64,000 nt of DNA from Orientallactaga sibirica (lineage: Eukaryota > Chordata > Mammalia > Rodentia > Dipodidae), in assembly GCA_036365145.1 (NCBI GenBank), contig JAEOAD010000052.1:14879501-14943500 (forward strand), given 5' to 3'. The translations under genes and the position numbers were made by a program. Shown here piece after piece: positions 40,981 through 50,827 of this stretch. Below the pieces are notes generated by a model, which saw nothing but the letters and a program-made list of their open reading frames with translations, searched no databases and had not been told where the DNA came from. Every line of letters begins with the position of its first letter. Positions within the stretch are counted from its first letter, which is position 1.

Positions 40981-41229
40981 GTGAGTGTGGGCAGGGGTGC
41001 GGCCCACGAGCTTCCGGGTTGGGGCAGGGCCGCGTGCGCGCCGCCGCTGGCGGGTCTCCGCAGACCCCGCTCGGCCCAGGTCGTCCTCTTAGCAGGGTCA
41101 GGAGCAGGGTTACCAAGCACCCCAAGGACGCCGCGTCCACGGAGTCACTGCCTGGGCGCGGACGGTGACCGACGGGAACCTGACAATGCTCGGACTAGGC
41201 TTGTAGCCCCAGCAGAAGGGTTTTAAGTT

Positions 41230-41312
41230 GCTGGCTGTAGGGGTGAGGATTGAACCCAGGGCCTCAACCTGCCAGGCACGTGCCCTACTGCTGAGCTCCA
41301 CTTTGGGCCTTT
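41230..41312 (-). mobile_element. ID-like SINE (antisense)
   Basis: GATTGAACCCAGGGCCTCAA and TGCCCTACTGCTGAGCTCCA are the complement of an ID element's B-box and A-box. Confidence 0.75.
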
Positions 41313-41657
41313 TTGATTTTGTATCATATGTTTTTTATTTATATATTATTTATTTGCAAGTAGACAGAGAAGAATTCATTTTCTTTTTCCATCTCCTACC
41401 AGGCAACCAAACTATGTGACCCACAGGGTCACATGTGTCCCAGGATACCTATGGATGCACCCATTTGTAGGTGCTGTCGTAGCACAGTGTCACAAGGTTG
41501 GACTCCCTTGTTGAGGATTCCTTATGACCTGTTTGGTCAGAGCCCTGTTAGCAAAACTAGCAGTGGTTGGACAGATCTTTCTTACTTGGCATCCATTAAA
41601 AGAACTCTTGTAACTGTGTTCAACTGGGCCAGAGAAGAACCGTCAAACCTCTTTACT
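41313..41657. other. RBKS intron 1 sequence
   Basis: No recognised element; a TTTATATATTATTTATTTGC start at 41336 hints at a decayed B2 tail. Confidence 0.5.
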
Positions 41658-41818
41658 TTTTTTTGTTGTTTTGTTTTTGTTTTTCCAGGTAGGATCTCAC
41701 TCTTGGCCAGGCTGACCTGGAATTCACTATGTAGTCTCAGGGTGGCCTCGAACTCACGATCCTCCTACCTCTGCCTCCCAAGTGCTGGGATTAAAGGCGT
41801 GCGCCACCACACCCGGCA
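41658..41818 (-). mobile_element. B1-like SINE, near consensus
   Basis: TTTTTCCAGGTAGGATCTCA start, end GCGCCACCACACCCGGC. Confidence 0.93.
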
Positions 41819-42117
41819 GACCGCCTTACTTCACAGTAGCTTATTAGCAACCTTCATTCCCCCATGTTATATACAGCGGAATTGCAAGTTCCAGGGGTTA
41901 AGATGTGAATTCTGTAGAGGTGGTAACATTTTTTTGAGGTTATTCTACCCACACCAGTAAACGTGAAGTTTAAAAAGTCTTAGAATATTACTTAAGGAAC
42001 TTTAAATCCTTTCACCCCATCCTTACATTTTATTTAACTTAAATACTTCACTCCTATCACAGCCAGTTAGCTGCATAATGAAAGCTAAGCTCAGGTCATT
42101 CAGCCTCTACCTTTCCA
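41819..42117. other. RBKS intron 1 sequence
   Basis: Nothing recognised. Confidence 0.6.
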
Positions 42118-42121
42118 TTCT

Positions 42122-42368
42122 GTTTATTATTATTGTTTATTTTATTTTTATTAACTTGAGAGTGACAGAGAAAGAGGCAGAGAGAGGGAGGGAGAGAGAG
42201 CGAGCGAGAATGGGTGCACCATGGCCTCCAGCCACTGCAAAAGAACTCCAGATGCATGCACCACCTTGTGCATCTGGCTTACAAAAATTGGTACTGGGGA
42301 ATTGCCTCAAACCGGGGTCCTTGGGCTTCACAGGCAAGCACTTAACCACTACTCCATCTCTCCAGCCC
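42122..42368 (-). mobile_element. B2-like SINE
   Basis: TATTTTATTTTTATTAACTT start, GA tract, end TCCATCTCTCCAGCCCC. CTTTCCATTCT on both sides is a target duplication. Confidence 0.93.
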
Positions 42369-42839
42369 CTATCTTTCCATTCTATCAATAATGTCCTTTT
42401 CCTGTATGGTTCATGTGAAAGCTCATAGTCTGTATTCATTGTTTATCTTACATGATGATAAGGAGTAATTAAAGACTTTTCATTTTCAGATCTAAAGATA
42501 GTGTCTTCATTACTCTTATTTTAATTTCTAAATTTAACCGGCCTGGACATCATGCCTGTACTGTAGAATAACTTTAGAAATAAAACTGTATCAATAACTA
42601 AGCCTTTTTGGATGACATCCAAATCCAACCTTCTTTATATATTTACATTTCTGTGTGCCAGACACTACTAATTCAATGAGCAACTTTCTTTCACTTTTAA
42701 TTTCAGTTCTCTATGAATAGAAAGCACTAAATATTAATAAGTTTTAAAACTTATTAGCTTACTCAACATGCCAAACAGTAGCCATTACTTGACCCATCTG
42801 TATGTATCATTGTCCTCTTCCTTCTCTGAAGGTTCATGT
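42369..42839. other. RBKS intron 1 sequence
   Basis: AT-rich; nothing recognised. Confidence 0.6.
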
Positions 42840-42970
42840 TGCACTGGGCATGATGTCACACACCTGTAATCCCAGAATTTGAGAAATCAAGGTCATTCTC
42901 TTACTATTTAGCAGATTTGAGGCCTGCTTGGGCTACAGTGGAGCACTGTCTCAAAATCATGTTGCAAAGG
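42840..42970 (+). mobile_element. Old B1-like SINE
   Basis: GCACTGGGCATGATGTCACA head and GCACTGTCTCAAAATCATG end. Confidence 0.75.
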
Positions 42971-43228
42971 TAAACCAAGCCTCTTCATGTGGAAAAGCTC
43001 AAAGTTCCTCCAAGACTAAATTTCTTTGAAAACTGAAAAGCATAAATATTTTTAGGTATTAGGTTCACAGACTTTGAATAATCACATTTTTATTAACAGT
43101 CTTCCCTATAACATATATAACCTATTCTCAGTTACTTAATTTTTATTGAGTTTATACTATGTATCAGGTGCTACCTTAGGTAAACAGGACACACAAAATT
43201 CTCTATCTCGTGGAGCTTACATTCTTTA

Positions 43229-43376
43229 TGGGTGTGTGTATGTGTTCAGGCATGCACATCATTACCTAGCCCTATGTTTGAGACAGGGTCTCACTGAACC
43301 TAGAGCTCACTGATTAAGGCTGGCCAGCAAGCCCCAGGGATACACACAGCAAGCACTTTTCTATCTCCCCAGCCCC
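43229..43376 (-). mobile_element. B4-like SINE (antisense)
   Basis: GTTTGAGACAGGGTCTCACT and GGCCAGCAAGCCCCAGGGAT phrases, end TCTATCTCCCCAGCCCC. CTTACATTCTTTA and CTTATGTTCTAAA flank it as a diverged target duplication. Confidence 0.75.
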
Positions 43377-43596
43377 AAACTTATGTTCTAAAGGGAGACA
43401 CTATCATTAAATATAAGCAAATTACATGGGGCATGAGATAAATGCTACAGAGAATAATGACAGGGGGATAAGCATGCTAAATTTAGATCCTTGGTCAAAG
43501 AAAACCCCATTGAAAAGTGATTTTTGCATAAAGAACTAATGGAAAGCCATACATACATAACCAAGAAACAAGTACTCCAAGCAAAGGGAATGGTAT

Positions 43597-44148
43597 ATAC
43601 AGAGACACTGCAGTGAGCAAGAAGGAATCCATTGCAAAGACACTGCACAGTGAACAAGAAGGAATCTGGTGCAGAGGCACTGGGCAGTGAGCAAGAAGGA
43701 ATCCGGTGCAGAGGCACTGCGCCCTGAGCAAGAAGGAATCCGGTGCAGAGACACTGCGCGGTGAGCAAGAAGGAATCCGGTGCAGAGGCACTGGGCAGTG
43801 AGCAAGAAGGAATCCGGTGCAGAGGCACTGCGCAGTGAGCAAGAAGGAATCCGGTGCAGAGGCACTGCGCGGTGAGCAAGAAGGAATCCGGTGCAGGGGC
43901 ACTGCGCGGTGAGCAAGAAGGAATCCGGTGCAGGGGCACTGCGCGGTGAGCAAGAAGGAATCCGGTGCAGGGGCACTGCGCGGTGAGCAAGAAGGAATCC
44001 GGTGCAGGGGCACTGCGCGGTGAGCAAGAAGGAATCCAGTGCAGAGGCACTGTGCAGTGAGCAAAAAGGAATCCAGTGCAGAGGCACTGTGCGGTGAGCA
44101 AGAAGGAATCCGGTGCAGAGGCACTGCATGGTGAACAAGAAGGATTCC
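43597..44148. repeat. 37-bp minisatellite, about 14.5 copies
   Basis: The unit on the plus strand is GCAAGAAGGAATCCGGTGCA then GAGGCACTGCGCGGTGA. Outer copies are more diverged (ATTGCAAAGACACTGCA, TCTGG, CCAGTGC, CATGG). Four adjacent central copies are identical with GGGG instead of GAGG. The unit lies inside the ancient repeat above and probably grew from its short internal segment. Because 37 is not a multiple of 3, the frame rotates each copy; the minus strand happens to be open in all three frames. I see no reason to call it coding. Confidence 0.95.
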
Positions 44149-44207
44149 TGTGTAGCTGAAGAAGACTGTGTGGAGGTCAGTAATGAGTGATTAAAGAACG
44201 TTGGATT

Positions 44208-44357
44208 GGCCGGGCACGGTGGTGCACGCCTTTAATGCCAGCACTCGGGAGGCAGAAGTAGGAGGATCTCTGTGAGTTCAAGGCCACCCTGAGACCACAT
44301 AGTTAATTCCAGGTCAGCTTGGGCCAGAGTAAGACCCTACCTCAAAAAAAAAAAAAA
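44208..44357 (+). mobile_element. B1-like SINE
   Basis: GGCCGGGCACGGTGGTGCAC head and ACCCTACCTC plus poly-A. GTTGGATT on both sides is a target duplication. Confidence 0.93.
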
Positions 44358-44687
44358 GTTGGATTGTACTCTGGATGAATGAAAGCCATTAGATTTGAGC
44401 AGAGTAGTGCCATAATCTGATTTAGCTTATAATGAGACCACAGGACTCAGGAATGTAATAAAGGAAGACAGAATCAAAATGGAGACAAAGTCTGAGCTGA
44501 TCACAGTAATCTAAGCAAGAACTGATGAGAGTTTGGAAGGCCTGTGAGTGGGCAGCAACATCTTTTGATTATATCTTAAAGGGGGTAGAGCTGACAGAAG
44601 TGACGGGTCAAGGATTACGCCAAGTTTTTGGCCTCTGCAACTGCAAGGGGAAGTTGAGCTTTTCTGAAAAATGCAGAAGAATATGGG

Positions 44688-44905
44688 TCTGGAAAGATGG
44701 CTTAGCGGTTAAGGCACTTGCCTGCAAAGCCAAAGGATCTAGGTTCCATTCCCCAGGACCCACATAAGCCAGATGTTCAAGATGGCACATGCATCTGGAG
44801 TTCATTTGCAGAGGATAGAGGCCCTGGTGCACCCATTCTCTCCTCCTCTGTCTCTTTCCTCTCTCCCTCTGTCTCTCAAATAAATAAATAAATAATAAAA
44901 TGCAA
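44688..44905 (+). mobile_element. B2-like SINE
   Basis: GTCTGGAAAGATGGCTTAGC head and AAATAAATAAATAAATAATA tail. AAATGCAGAAGAATATG and AAATGCAAAAGAATGTG are target duplications. Confidence 0.93.
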
Positions 44906-45125
44906 AAGAATGTGAGCAAAGAAATCCTTATAGAGAGTTTTATCATGACCTCAGAGTGGACATGTACCTATTATGCATCCAATCAAAGAAGTCAACAAGC
45001 AGATGCATGAGTTGGACGTTCAGTGGAGAGGAACCAGCCTAGAAATATAAATCTGAGTCATTAGCGTAATCCTTCGTATTTAAAGCTGTAAGACGTGTTG
45101 ATGAGATCACTGAGGTCTGAAATCA

Positions 45126-45755
45126 TGGGTACTTCAACTTTTAGAGAATTCATTTTTGTTCCTGCTTCCCTTTCAATCTCTGAACTTCTAAAATTTATTT
45201 TGAGACTAGTTTAATACAAACATGTGTTTCCATAGCAATAGACTGTGATGTCAACCTCCTGTGTTATCCCTTTACATACTGCCCATGAAAATTGATGGCT
45301 TGAGAGATAAGCCCATTCATCTAAGCATCTGAATTTGATCCTTGGCAAATCAAAAATGATTGCTTAATTCTCAAAATATTTTAATTGGGTAGGAGAATAA
45401 ATAGGAGCCTTTTAGACTCAAAGTAAATGAAGCAATGAATCTAGATATTGTGGGGGGAGGGGAACAGGAGTTGGCTAGGATGTGTTCATCTGTCTACCTC
45501 GCTTGGTGGTATGTCAGGCCCAATGAAAACCTTGGGTTGGGGGTGGAGGATGTGACACAATTTTATTTTCATACCTAAAAGATTACATATGTTTCAGACA
45601 TTTCAGGGCTTTTTAACCTGGGTCTCATCAGAAGCCTCATCATCTATAGATCAGAAAATTCTCTTTAAGGTCACATTTTCAGGAAAGTAAAAAATCAAAG
45701 AAATGTTAGTGTGGAATTATCAGACTTTCAAAATAATAGAGAAATGTATTAACAA
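45126..45755. other. RBKS intron 1 sequence
   Basis: Mostly unrecognised. 45290-45350 (GATGGCTTGAGAGATAAGCC then TGAATTTGATCCTTGGCAAA) may be a decayed tRNA SINE. Confidence 0.5.
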
Positions 45756-45756
45756 T

Positions 45757-45915
45757 TTTTTTTTGTTTTTGTTTTTGTTTTTCGAGGTAGGGCCTTGTTC
45801 TAGCCCAGGCTGACCTGGAATTCACTGTGTAGTCTCAGGGTGGGCTCGAACTCATGATCCTCCTACCTCTGCCTCCTTAGTGCTGGGATTAAAGGCGTGC
45901 ACCACCACGCCTGGT
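45757..45915 (-). mobile_element. B1-like SINE
   Basis: TTTTTGTTTTTGTTTTTCGA start, end GCACCACCACGCCTGG. Confidence 0.92.
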
Positions 45916-45977
45916 TTTCATTTGTACTCTTTTATTTCAAGTTAGCTTTGAAAGTTGCTTATCAATTGCAAATCTTT

Positions 45978-46088
45978 CTTTTTTTTTTTTTTTTTTTGAG
46001 GCAGGCTCTCTTTTGGACTTGAACTCAAAATCCTCCTACCTCAGCCCAGCGAGTGCTGGAATCATACATGTGAGCCACCTCTCCTGGA
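45978..46088 (-). mobile_element. Old B1-like SINE
   Basis: Poly-T, TGAGGCAGGCTCTCTTTTGG, end GAGCCACCTCTCCTGG. Confidence 0.65.
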
Positions 46089-46278
46089 TATTTTTAAAAA
46101 TTTATTTATTTGAGAGAGAGAGAGATAGTGGGCATTCCAGGGCCTCCAGCCAGTGCAAACAAACTCCAGATTCATGTGCCCCTTGTGCATCTGGTTTATG
46201 GTGGGTACTGAGGATTTGAACCTGTCTCATTAGGTTTCCCAGGCAAACACCTTAACTGCTAAACTATCTCTCCAGCAC
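46089..46278 (-). mobile_element. B2-like SINE
   Basis: AAAATTTATTTATTTGAGAG start, end AAACTATCTCTCCAGCACC. Confidence 0.9.
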
Positions 46279-46315
46279 CTCCCCCCACACACAGCTTTTT
46301 AAAAAATATGTTTCT

Positions 46316-46475
46316 GGCAGGTCGTGGTGGCACACACCTTTAATCCCAGCACTTGGGAGGCAGAGGTAGAAGGATCTCCTTGAGTTCAAGGCCACCCTGA
46401 GACTACAGAGTGGATTCCAGGTCAGCCTGGGCTAGAGCAAGACCCTACCTCGAAAAATCAAAACAAAAAAATACA
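46316..46475 (+). mobile_element. B1-like SINE
   Basis: GGCAGGTCGTGGTGGCACAC head and CTACCTCGAAAAATC end. ATATGTTTCTG and ATACATTTCTG flank it. Confidence 0.92.
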
Positions 46476-46608
46476 TTTCTGTCATTTGTATTCCCTAAAA
46501 CCAAAATAAACCATCCATGAGAAATTGGCCAATTTTGATCCCTTTAGTGAATTTAGTGAAAACAGATGTTTCATAAAAAATATAAGTCACAAGTGACAAT
46601 AAAGAAGC

Positions 46609-46738
46609 TGGGTGTGGTGATAAACACCTGTGATACCTGTGCTTGGGAGACAGAGGCAGGAGAATCAGGGATTCAAGGCCAGCCTCTGCTATATAGTGCT
46701 AGGCCAGCTTGGGGAGAAAGGGAGAGAGAAAGAGAGAA
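46609..46738 (+). mobile_element. Old B1-like SINE
   Basis: GCTGGGTGTGGTGATAAACA head, GAGGCAGGAGAATCAGGG body, GA-rich end. Confidence 0.75.
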
Positions 46739-46774
46739 TCATAATATGAATAAGAATGAATGGTGAGATAATGT

Positions 46775-46957
46775 TTTTCTTTTTTTTTTTTTTGGTTTTG
46801 GTTTTGGTTTTTCAAGGTAGGGTCTTGCTCAAGCCCAGGCTGACCTGGGATTCACTATGTAGTCTCAGGGTGGCCTCAAACTCACAGTGATCCTCCTACC
46901 TCCTACACTCTGCCTTCTGAGTGCTGGGATTAAAGGCATGTGCTACCATACCCAGCT
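46775..46957 (-). mobile_element. B1-like SINE
   Basis: TTTTGGTTTTGGTTTTTCAA start, a small CTCCTACACT insertion, end GCTACCATACCCAGCT. Confidence 0.9.
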
Positions 46958-47015
46958 CTGAGTCCTAAACTCTTGTGTTTCTTCTGGGGAGAACAAGTTA
47001 GGATGGGCTCTTCAG

Positions 47016-47212
47016 AGCTAGCGAGATGGCTCAGCAATTAAGGAACTTGCCTGCAAAGCCTAAGGACCCAGGTTTGATTCCCCAGTACCCATATAAGCCA
47101 GATGCACAAGGTGACACATGTGTCTAGAGTTCATTTGCAGTGGCTAAAGGCCCTGGTGCACCATTCACTCCCTCCCTCCCCCCTCTCAAATAAATGCATT
47201 TAAAAAAAAGAA
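47016..47212 (+). mobile_element. B2-like SINE
   Basis: GAGCTAGCGAGATGGCTCAG head, CCCTCC tract, AAATAAATGCATTT tail. GATGGGCTCTTCAG on both sides is a target duplication. Confidence 0.92.
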
Positions 47213-48116
47213 AGAAAGATGGGCTCTTCAGTGAATTTTGTTTGGGTGATTTGTATATAATATGGGAACACTGGCAAGTTTCTACGCTAGGGATACTTCA
47301 GGGGACATAAGGGATCATGACTCTAGAGGAACTTAAAGGCCAAGGAAGATGGCTGACTGGAAAACTATGCGTGCACAGGGAAAACATCATAGAGGAGTAG
47401 GTGCTACAGATGGAGTGAGTATCCAAAAAGGGTCTGAGATGATCTCAGTGGAGTATTTTCACACTTACTTGATCACACTAAATCAAAATTTGCCTCACTG
47501 AATATAATTTTAATCACATTGTAAGATTTTCTGTATAGTGACACCTTGTCAATTATATGAAAGGCCAAGCTTTCTTCGGATTCTATCAGGTTCTTATGAC
47601 AAATGTTTGCAGGAACTTCTTTGAGATCTTGAAATTTTCATATGAGCATTAACGTATCCCTGCGTGCCCTGCTGTACTTTCTTCACAATTTTGATATGAC
47701 TAACTTGATTTCAGTGAAATTATATAAAGTTGACATGTTTTCTACATAAAATTTGAGGGTTTTGTTTTGTTTTGTTTTTGTTCTGAGTGTTGGGAGTTGG
47801 TGGTGGAGGGCATTTTAGTTTGTTTTTTGATTTGTTTCCCAAAAATATCTATAACATTAGGACACTGGGTTTTCCTTTTATGGTAAAAATAAAATTAAAA
47901 GTCTGCAACAACTACAGTTCTTCACCTCAAATTATATTTTGCATGTGGATACATATTTTATAGTTTTACTAAATGTGAGAGCCATGATATTAGGAAGGAA
48001 TGTTCTGATTACAAGTCTTCATTTTGAAGTGAGAAATATAGCTCTGATTTTCCATTACCTAAGTTTTCAACCAAATTACCAAATATTATATAAAATCTCA
48101 ATTTTAAAGTCCATTA
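47213..48116. other. RBKS intron 1 sequence, SINE-free
   Basis: About 0.9 kb, AT-rich, with no recognised exon or element. Confidence 0.55.
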
Positions 48117-48257
48117 GGGCTAGTCATGGTGATGCACATTTGTAATCCACCACTTGGGAGGTAAAGGCAGGAGGCTTAGTTCAAAGTGAGCTTCAACTAC
48201 ATAGCAAGTTCAAGTTTGAAACCCTGTTTCATAAAATAAATATTAAAAAAATAAAGT
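48117..48257 (+). mobile_element. Old B1-like SINE
   Basis: GGGCTAGTCATGGTGATGCA head and GAAACCCTGTTTCATAAAAT end. Confidence 0.72.
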
Positions 48258-48296
48258 CTACTTGGTTGTGTTGGTTAAAAATATAAGCATTTCTTA

Positions 48297-48428
48297 CTGG
48301 GGACGTGGCTTAGCAGTTAAAGCACTTGACTGCGAAGCCTAAGGACCCACGTTCAACTCTTCAGGTCCTATGTAAGCCAGATACACAAGGTGACTCAGGT
48401 GCGCAAGGTTGCACATGCACACAAAATA
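48297..48428 (+). mobile_element. B2-like SINE, long-insert subfamily, 3'-truncated
   Basis: CTGGGGACGTGGCTTAGCAG head. AAGGTGACTCAGGTGCGCAA plus GGTTGCACATG matches the insert at 24047. Stops before the CT tract. Confidence 0.82.
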
Positions 48429-48547
48429 TCACTTAGTGAGCGAGTGTGAAGATGCTTGTAGATAACGTTTCCTCACATGTTTTGTTTGTTACTATGATTT
48501 AATACCTAAAACTGAGTCATTTACAAAGAAATGGATAATTGCTTTCT

Positions 48548-48730
48548 TTTGTTTGTTTGTTTGTTTGTTTGTTTGTTTGTTTGTTTGTTTTTTGAGGTAG
48601 GGTCTCACTTTGGCCCAGGCTGACCAGGAATTAAGTATGTAGTCTCAGGGTGGCCTCGAACTTACAGCAATCCTCCTACCTCTGCCTCCCGAGTGCTGGC
48701 ATTAAAGGTGAGCGCCACCACGCCCGGCTG
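48548..48730 (-). mobile_element. B1-like SINE with (TTTG)n
   Basis: About 10 TTTG units (48549-48590), TTTTTTGAGGTAGGGTCTCA, end CGCCACCACGCCCGGCT. TGGATAATTGCTTTC and CTGATAATTACTTTT flank it. Confidence 0.93.
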
Positions 48731-48737
48731 ATAATTA

Positions 48738-48901
48738 CTTTTTTTCCTTTTTTTTTTTTTTTTTCGAGGTAGGGTCTTACTCTAGCCCAGGCTGACCAGG
48801 AATTCACTATGTAGTCTCAGGCTGGCTTCAAACTCACGGCGATCCTCCTACCTCTGCCTCCCCGAGTGCTGGGATTAAAGACATGCACCACCACGCCCAG
48901 C
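48738..48901 (-). mobile_element. B1-like SINE
   Basis: Poly-T, TTTTCGAGGTAGGGTCTTAC, end CACCACCACGCCCAGCC. It inserted immediately beside the preceding B1. Confidence 0.93.
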
Positions 48902-48904
48902 CTT

Positions 48905-49237
48905 TTAAATTGTTTTATGTGTGATGTGTGGGTTCATATCCTATGCAGGCACGCGTATGTACAGGTGCACATGCACATGTGGTGTGGAGACCAGGAGACA
49001 GCCTCAGGCAGCATCCCCAGGGATGCTGCCTACCTCTTGAGAGTCTCATCGCCATGCAGATGACCCATTAGGCTAGCCACCAAGCTAAGGGACCCGTCTG
49101 TCTCTGCTTCCCCAGAGTTTGGATACAAGTGCAACCCACCCCTCCCAGCATTTATGTGTGGGTACTGGGGACCAAACTCAAGTCCTTTATGCGTGCAAGG
49201 CAAGCATGTTACCAAGTGAGCTATGTTTCCAGCCCCA
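48905..49237 (-). mobile_element. B4-like SINE (antisense)
   Basis: TGGAGACCAGGAGACAGCCT, CCCATTAGGCTAGCCACCAA and AGTGAGCTATGTTTCCAGCC appear in reversed B4 order. Confidence 0.68.
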
Positions 49238-49239
49238 AG

Positions 49240-49645
49240 AACTGTTATGTATTTAGTGTGTGTGGTATGTGTACATGTGAATGTATGGCTACACATGAGC
49301 AGCACTTGTGTGGAAGTCAGAGCACAACCAGGGTGTATGTCCTTGCCATTCACCTTGTTTTGAGACAAGTTGTGAACTTCATTTTTTTTAAAAATTGCAT
49401 GTAGGTGGTATGTTGGTGTGGTATATGCATGTGTGTGTGAAAAATGTGTGTGCCTCATGCATGTGTGTGCAGAGGCCAGAGGAGAACATTGGGTGTCACC
49501 CCTCCATTGCTCATCCAGGCGTCTGCTTCCAATGAACTCTCCCACTGGTTTTTAAGCCCCATCAAATCTCTGGTCTCTGCTTCCCACAGAACTGAGAGTA
49601 CAGATGTTTCCATGCTGGGGAATTGAACTCAAGTTGCTTCAAGCC
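49240..49645 (-). mobile_element. B4-like SINE(s) (antisense)
   Basis: TGTGTGGAAGTCAGAGCACA and AGAGGCCAGAGGAGAACATT suggest two overlapping antisense B4 copies, the first cut off after TTTTGAGACAAG. Confidence 0.5.
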
Positions 49646-49679
49646 CCTGAGGCCCCCTGTACTTGTGCAGGAAGCCCTC

Positions 49680-49735
49680 TTTTCTTTCTTCTTCTTTCCT
49701 TTTCTTTCTTTCTTTTCTTTCTTTCTTTCTTTTTT
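49680..49735. repeat. (TTTC)n microsatellite
   Basis: Imperfect TTTC/TTCC units upstream of a B1-like body. Confidence 0.8.
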
Positions 49736-49736
49736 T

Positions 49737-49855
49737 GTTAGTTTTGTTTTTGTGTTTTCTCAAGGTCGGGTCTCTAGCCTTGAACTCAGGGCACTCTTCC
49801 TAACTCAGCATCCTGAGTACTGGGCTTAAAGACGTGCATCATCAGACCTGGCCCA
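49737..49855 (-). mobile_element. Old B1-like SINE
   Basis: TTCTCAAGGTCGGGTCTCTA start and CATCATCAGACCTGGCCC end; internal deletion. Confidence 0.75.
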
Positions 49856-49977
49856 ACTGGGTAGTTTCCTAACAGTTCTGGGGCCCATATCTAGAGAGGA
49901 ACATTATACAACATCATGGTATAGTAGAAATCAGATTGCAAGAGATAAAGGGATGACACAAATAGGAAAAACTTACT

Positions 49978-50181
49978 TTTTTAAGATTTAATTTTTATTT
50001 ATTAGAAAGAGGGAGAGAGAGAGTGTGGGAATAGGCACACCAGGGCCTCTAGCCACTGCAAACGAACTTCAGATGCATGAGCCACCATGTGCATCTGGCT
50101 TAATTGGGACCTGGAGAATTGAACCTGGGTCCTTAGGCTTTGCAAGCATGTGCTTTAACTGCTAAGCCATCTTTCCAGCTC
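49978..50181 (-). mobile_element. B2-like SINE
   Basis: TTTTTATTTATTAGAAAGAG start, end AAGCCATCTTTCCAGCTCC. Confidence 0.9.
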
Positions 50182-50382
50182 CAAAGTCACTTTTATAACA
50201 AACCGGTTCTCACACCACTACCCAACTCCCACAATAATGACTTTATTCATGAATACGGAGCCCTCATAACCTCTTAAAAGCTTTACCTGCAAGTACTGGC
50301 ATTGGAGATGAACTCTCCCACACATGAACTTTGGAGGACACACTCAAACCATGACACCATAGTTTCATGAAAATAGAAACTC

Positions 50383-50822
50383 AAGCTGGGGAGGTGGAAC
50401 GGAAGTTAAAAGTGCTTGGGCTGGGCTAGAGAGATGGCTTAGCCATTAAGCACTTGCTTGTGAAGCCTAAGGACCTCACTTCAAGGCTCGATTCCCCAGT
50501 ACCCACGTAAGCCAGATGGACATGGTGGTACGAGTCTGAGTTCGTTTGCAGTAGCTAGAGGCCCTAGTGTGCCCATTCTCTTTATCTACCTCTTTCTATC
50601 TCTCTTAATAAATAAATAAATAAATAAAAATTTTTAAAGTGCTTGTTTGCAAAGCTCACATGTCCACATTCAATTCTCCAGTATCCATGTAAAGCCAAAT
50701 GCACAAAATGGCACAAACATACAGAGTTTGTTTGCACCAACAAGACGCCTTGGCATGTCCACACTTTATCTCTCTCCACCCTCTCCCTCCCTCTTTGCAA
50801 ATAAATAAAATATTTTTTAATT
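50383..50822 (+). mobile_element. B2-like SINE split by another B2-like SINE
   Basis: The outer head is 50383-50419 (CAAGCTGGGGAGGTGGAACG). Its body resumes at about 50636 (AAAGTGCTTGTTTGCAAAGC) and ends in AAATAAATAAAATATTTTTT. Confidence 0.85.
50420..50635 (+). mobile_element. B2-like SINE nested in a B2
   Basis: GGGCTGGGCTAGAGAGATGG head and AAATAAATAAATAAATAAAA tail. AAAGTGCTTG on both sides is the target duplication. Confidence 0.9.
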
Positions 50823-50827
50823 GCAAG

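Larger units (their letters stand above)
40080..41110. promoter_or_regulatory. CpG island, bidirectional BABAM2/RBKS promoter
   Basis: About 1 kb of very GC-rich sequence dense in CpG stands out in an otherwise AT-rich, SINE-filled window. It contains the RBKS start exon on the plus strand and the probable BABAM2 first exon on the minus strand. No TATA box is seen, which is usual for housekeeping CpG-island promoters. Visible motifs are an E-box CACGTG (40176-40181), a full palindromic CRE TGACGTCA (40188-40195), two further CGTCA half-sites (40222-40226, 40232-40236), a palindromic TGCGCGCGCA resembling an NRF1 site (40613-40622), and a G-run block at 40740-40768. No SINE interrupts it. Confidence 0.88.
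43130..45125 (+). mobile_element. Ancient mammalian-wide repeat, interrupted
   Basis: Segments in order resemble a widespread mammalian repeat: TTATTGAGTTTATACTATGT and GGAGCTTACATTC (43140-43225), ATAAATGCTACAGAGAATAA (43438), GAAAGCCATTAGATTTGAGC and ATCTGATTTAGCTTATAATG (44380-44435), and ATAAATCTGAGTCATTAGCG (45048). I cannot name the family with certainty. It is interrupted by a B4 (43229-43376), a B1 (44208-44357) and a B2 (44692-44905), and one internal segment expanded into the 37-bp minisatellite. Confidence 0.55.
48475..50365 (-). mobile_element. Ancient repeat fragments separated by SINEs
   Basis: Pieces at 48485-48545 (AATACCTAAAACTGAGTCAT), 49853-49975 (GGTAGTTTCCTAACAGTTCT) and 50200-50365 (TTTGGAGGACACACTCAAAC) recall one common mammalian repeat in order, with several SINEs between. 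The family is not named and the strand is uncertain. Confidence 0.35.

Noticed and set aside
40123..41140. Long open frames (up to 272 codons) on both strands of the CpG island
   Set aside because: GC-rich sequence has few stop codons. The frames overlap on both strands, have proline/arginine/alanine-biased content, and conflict with the recognised RBKS and BABAM2 exons.
43445..44138. Three overlapping 200-218 codon minus-strand frames with repeated peptides
   Set aside because: They come from the 37-bp minisatellite, whose unit lacks stops in every phase. There is no start context, domain or splice evidence.
43597..44148. CRISPR-like array
   Set aside because: The 37-bp units are directly adjacent with no unique spacers, and this is animal nuclear DNA. 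It is a minisatellite.
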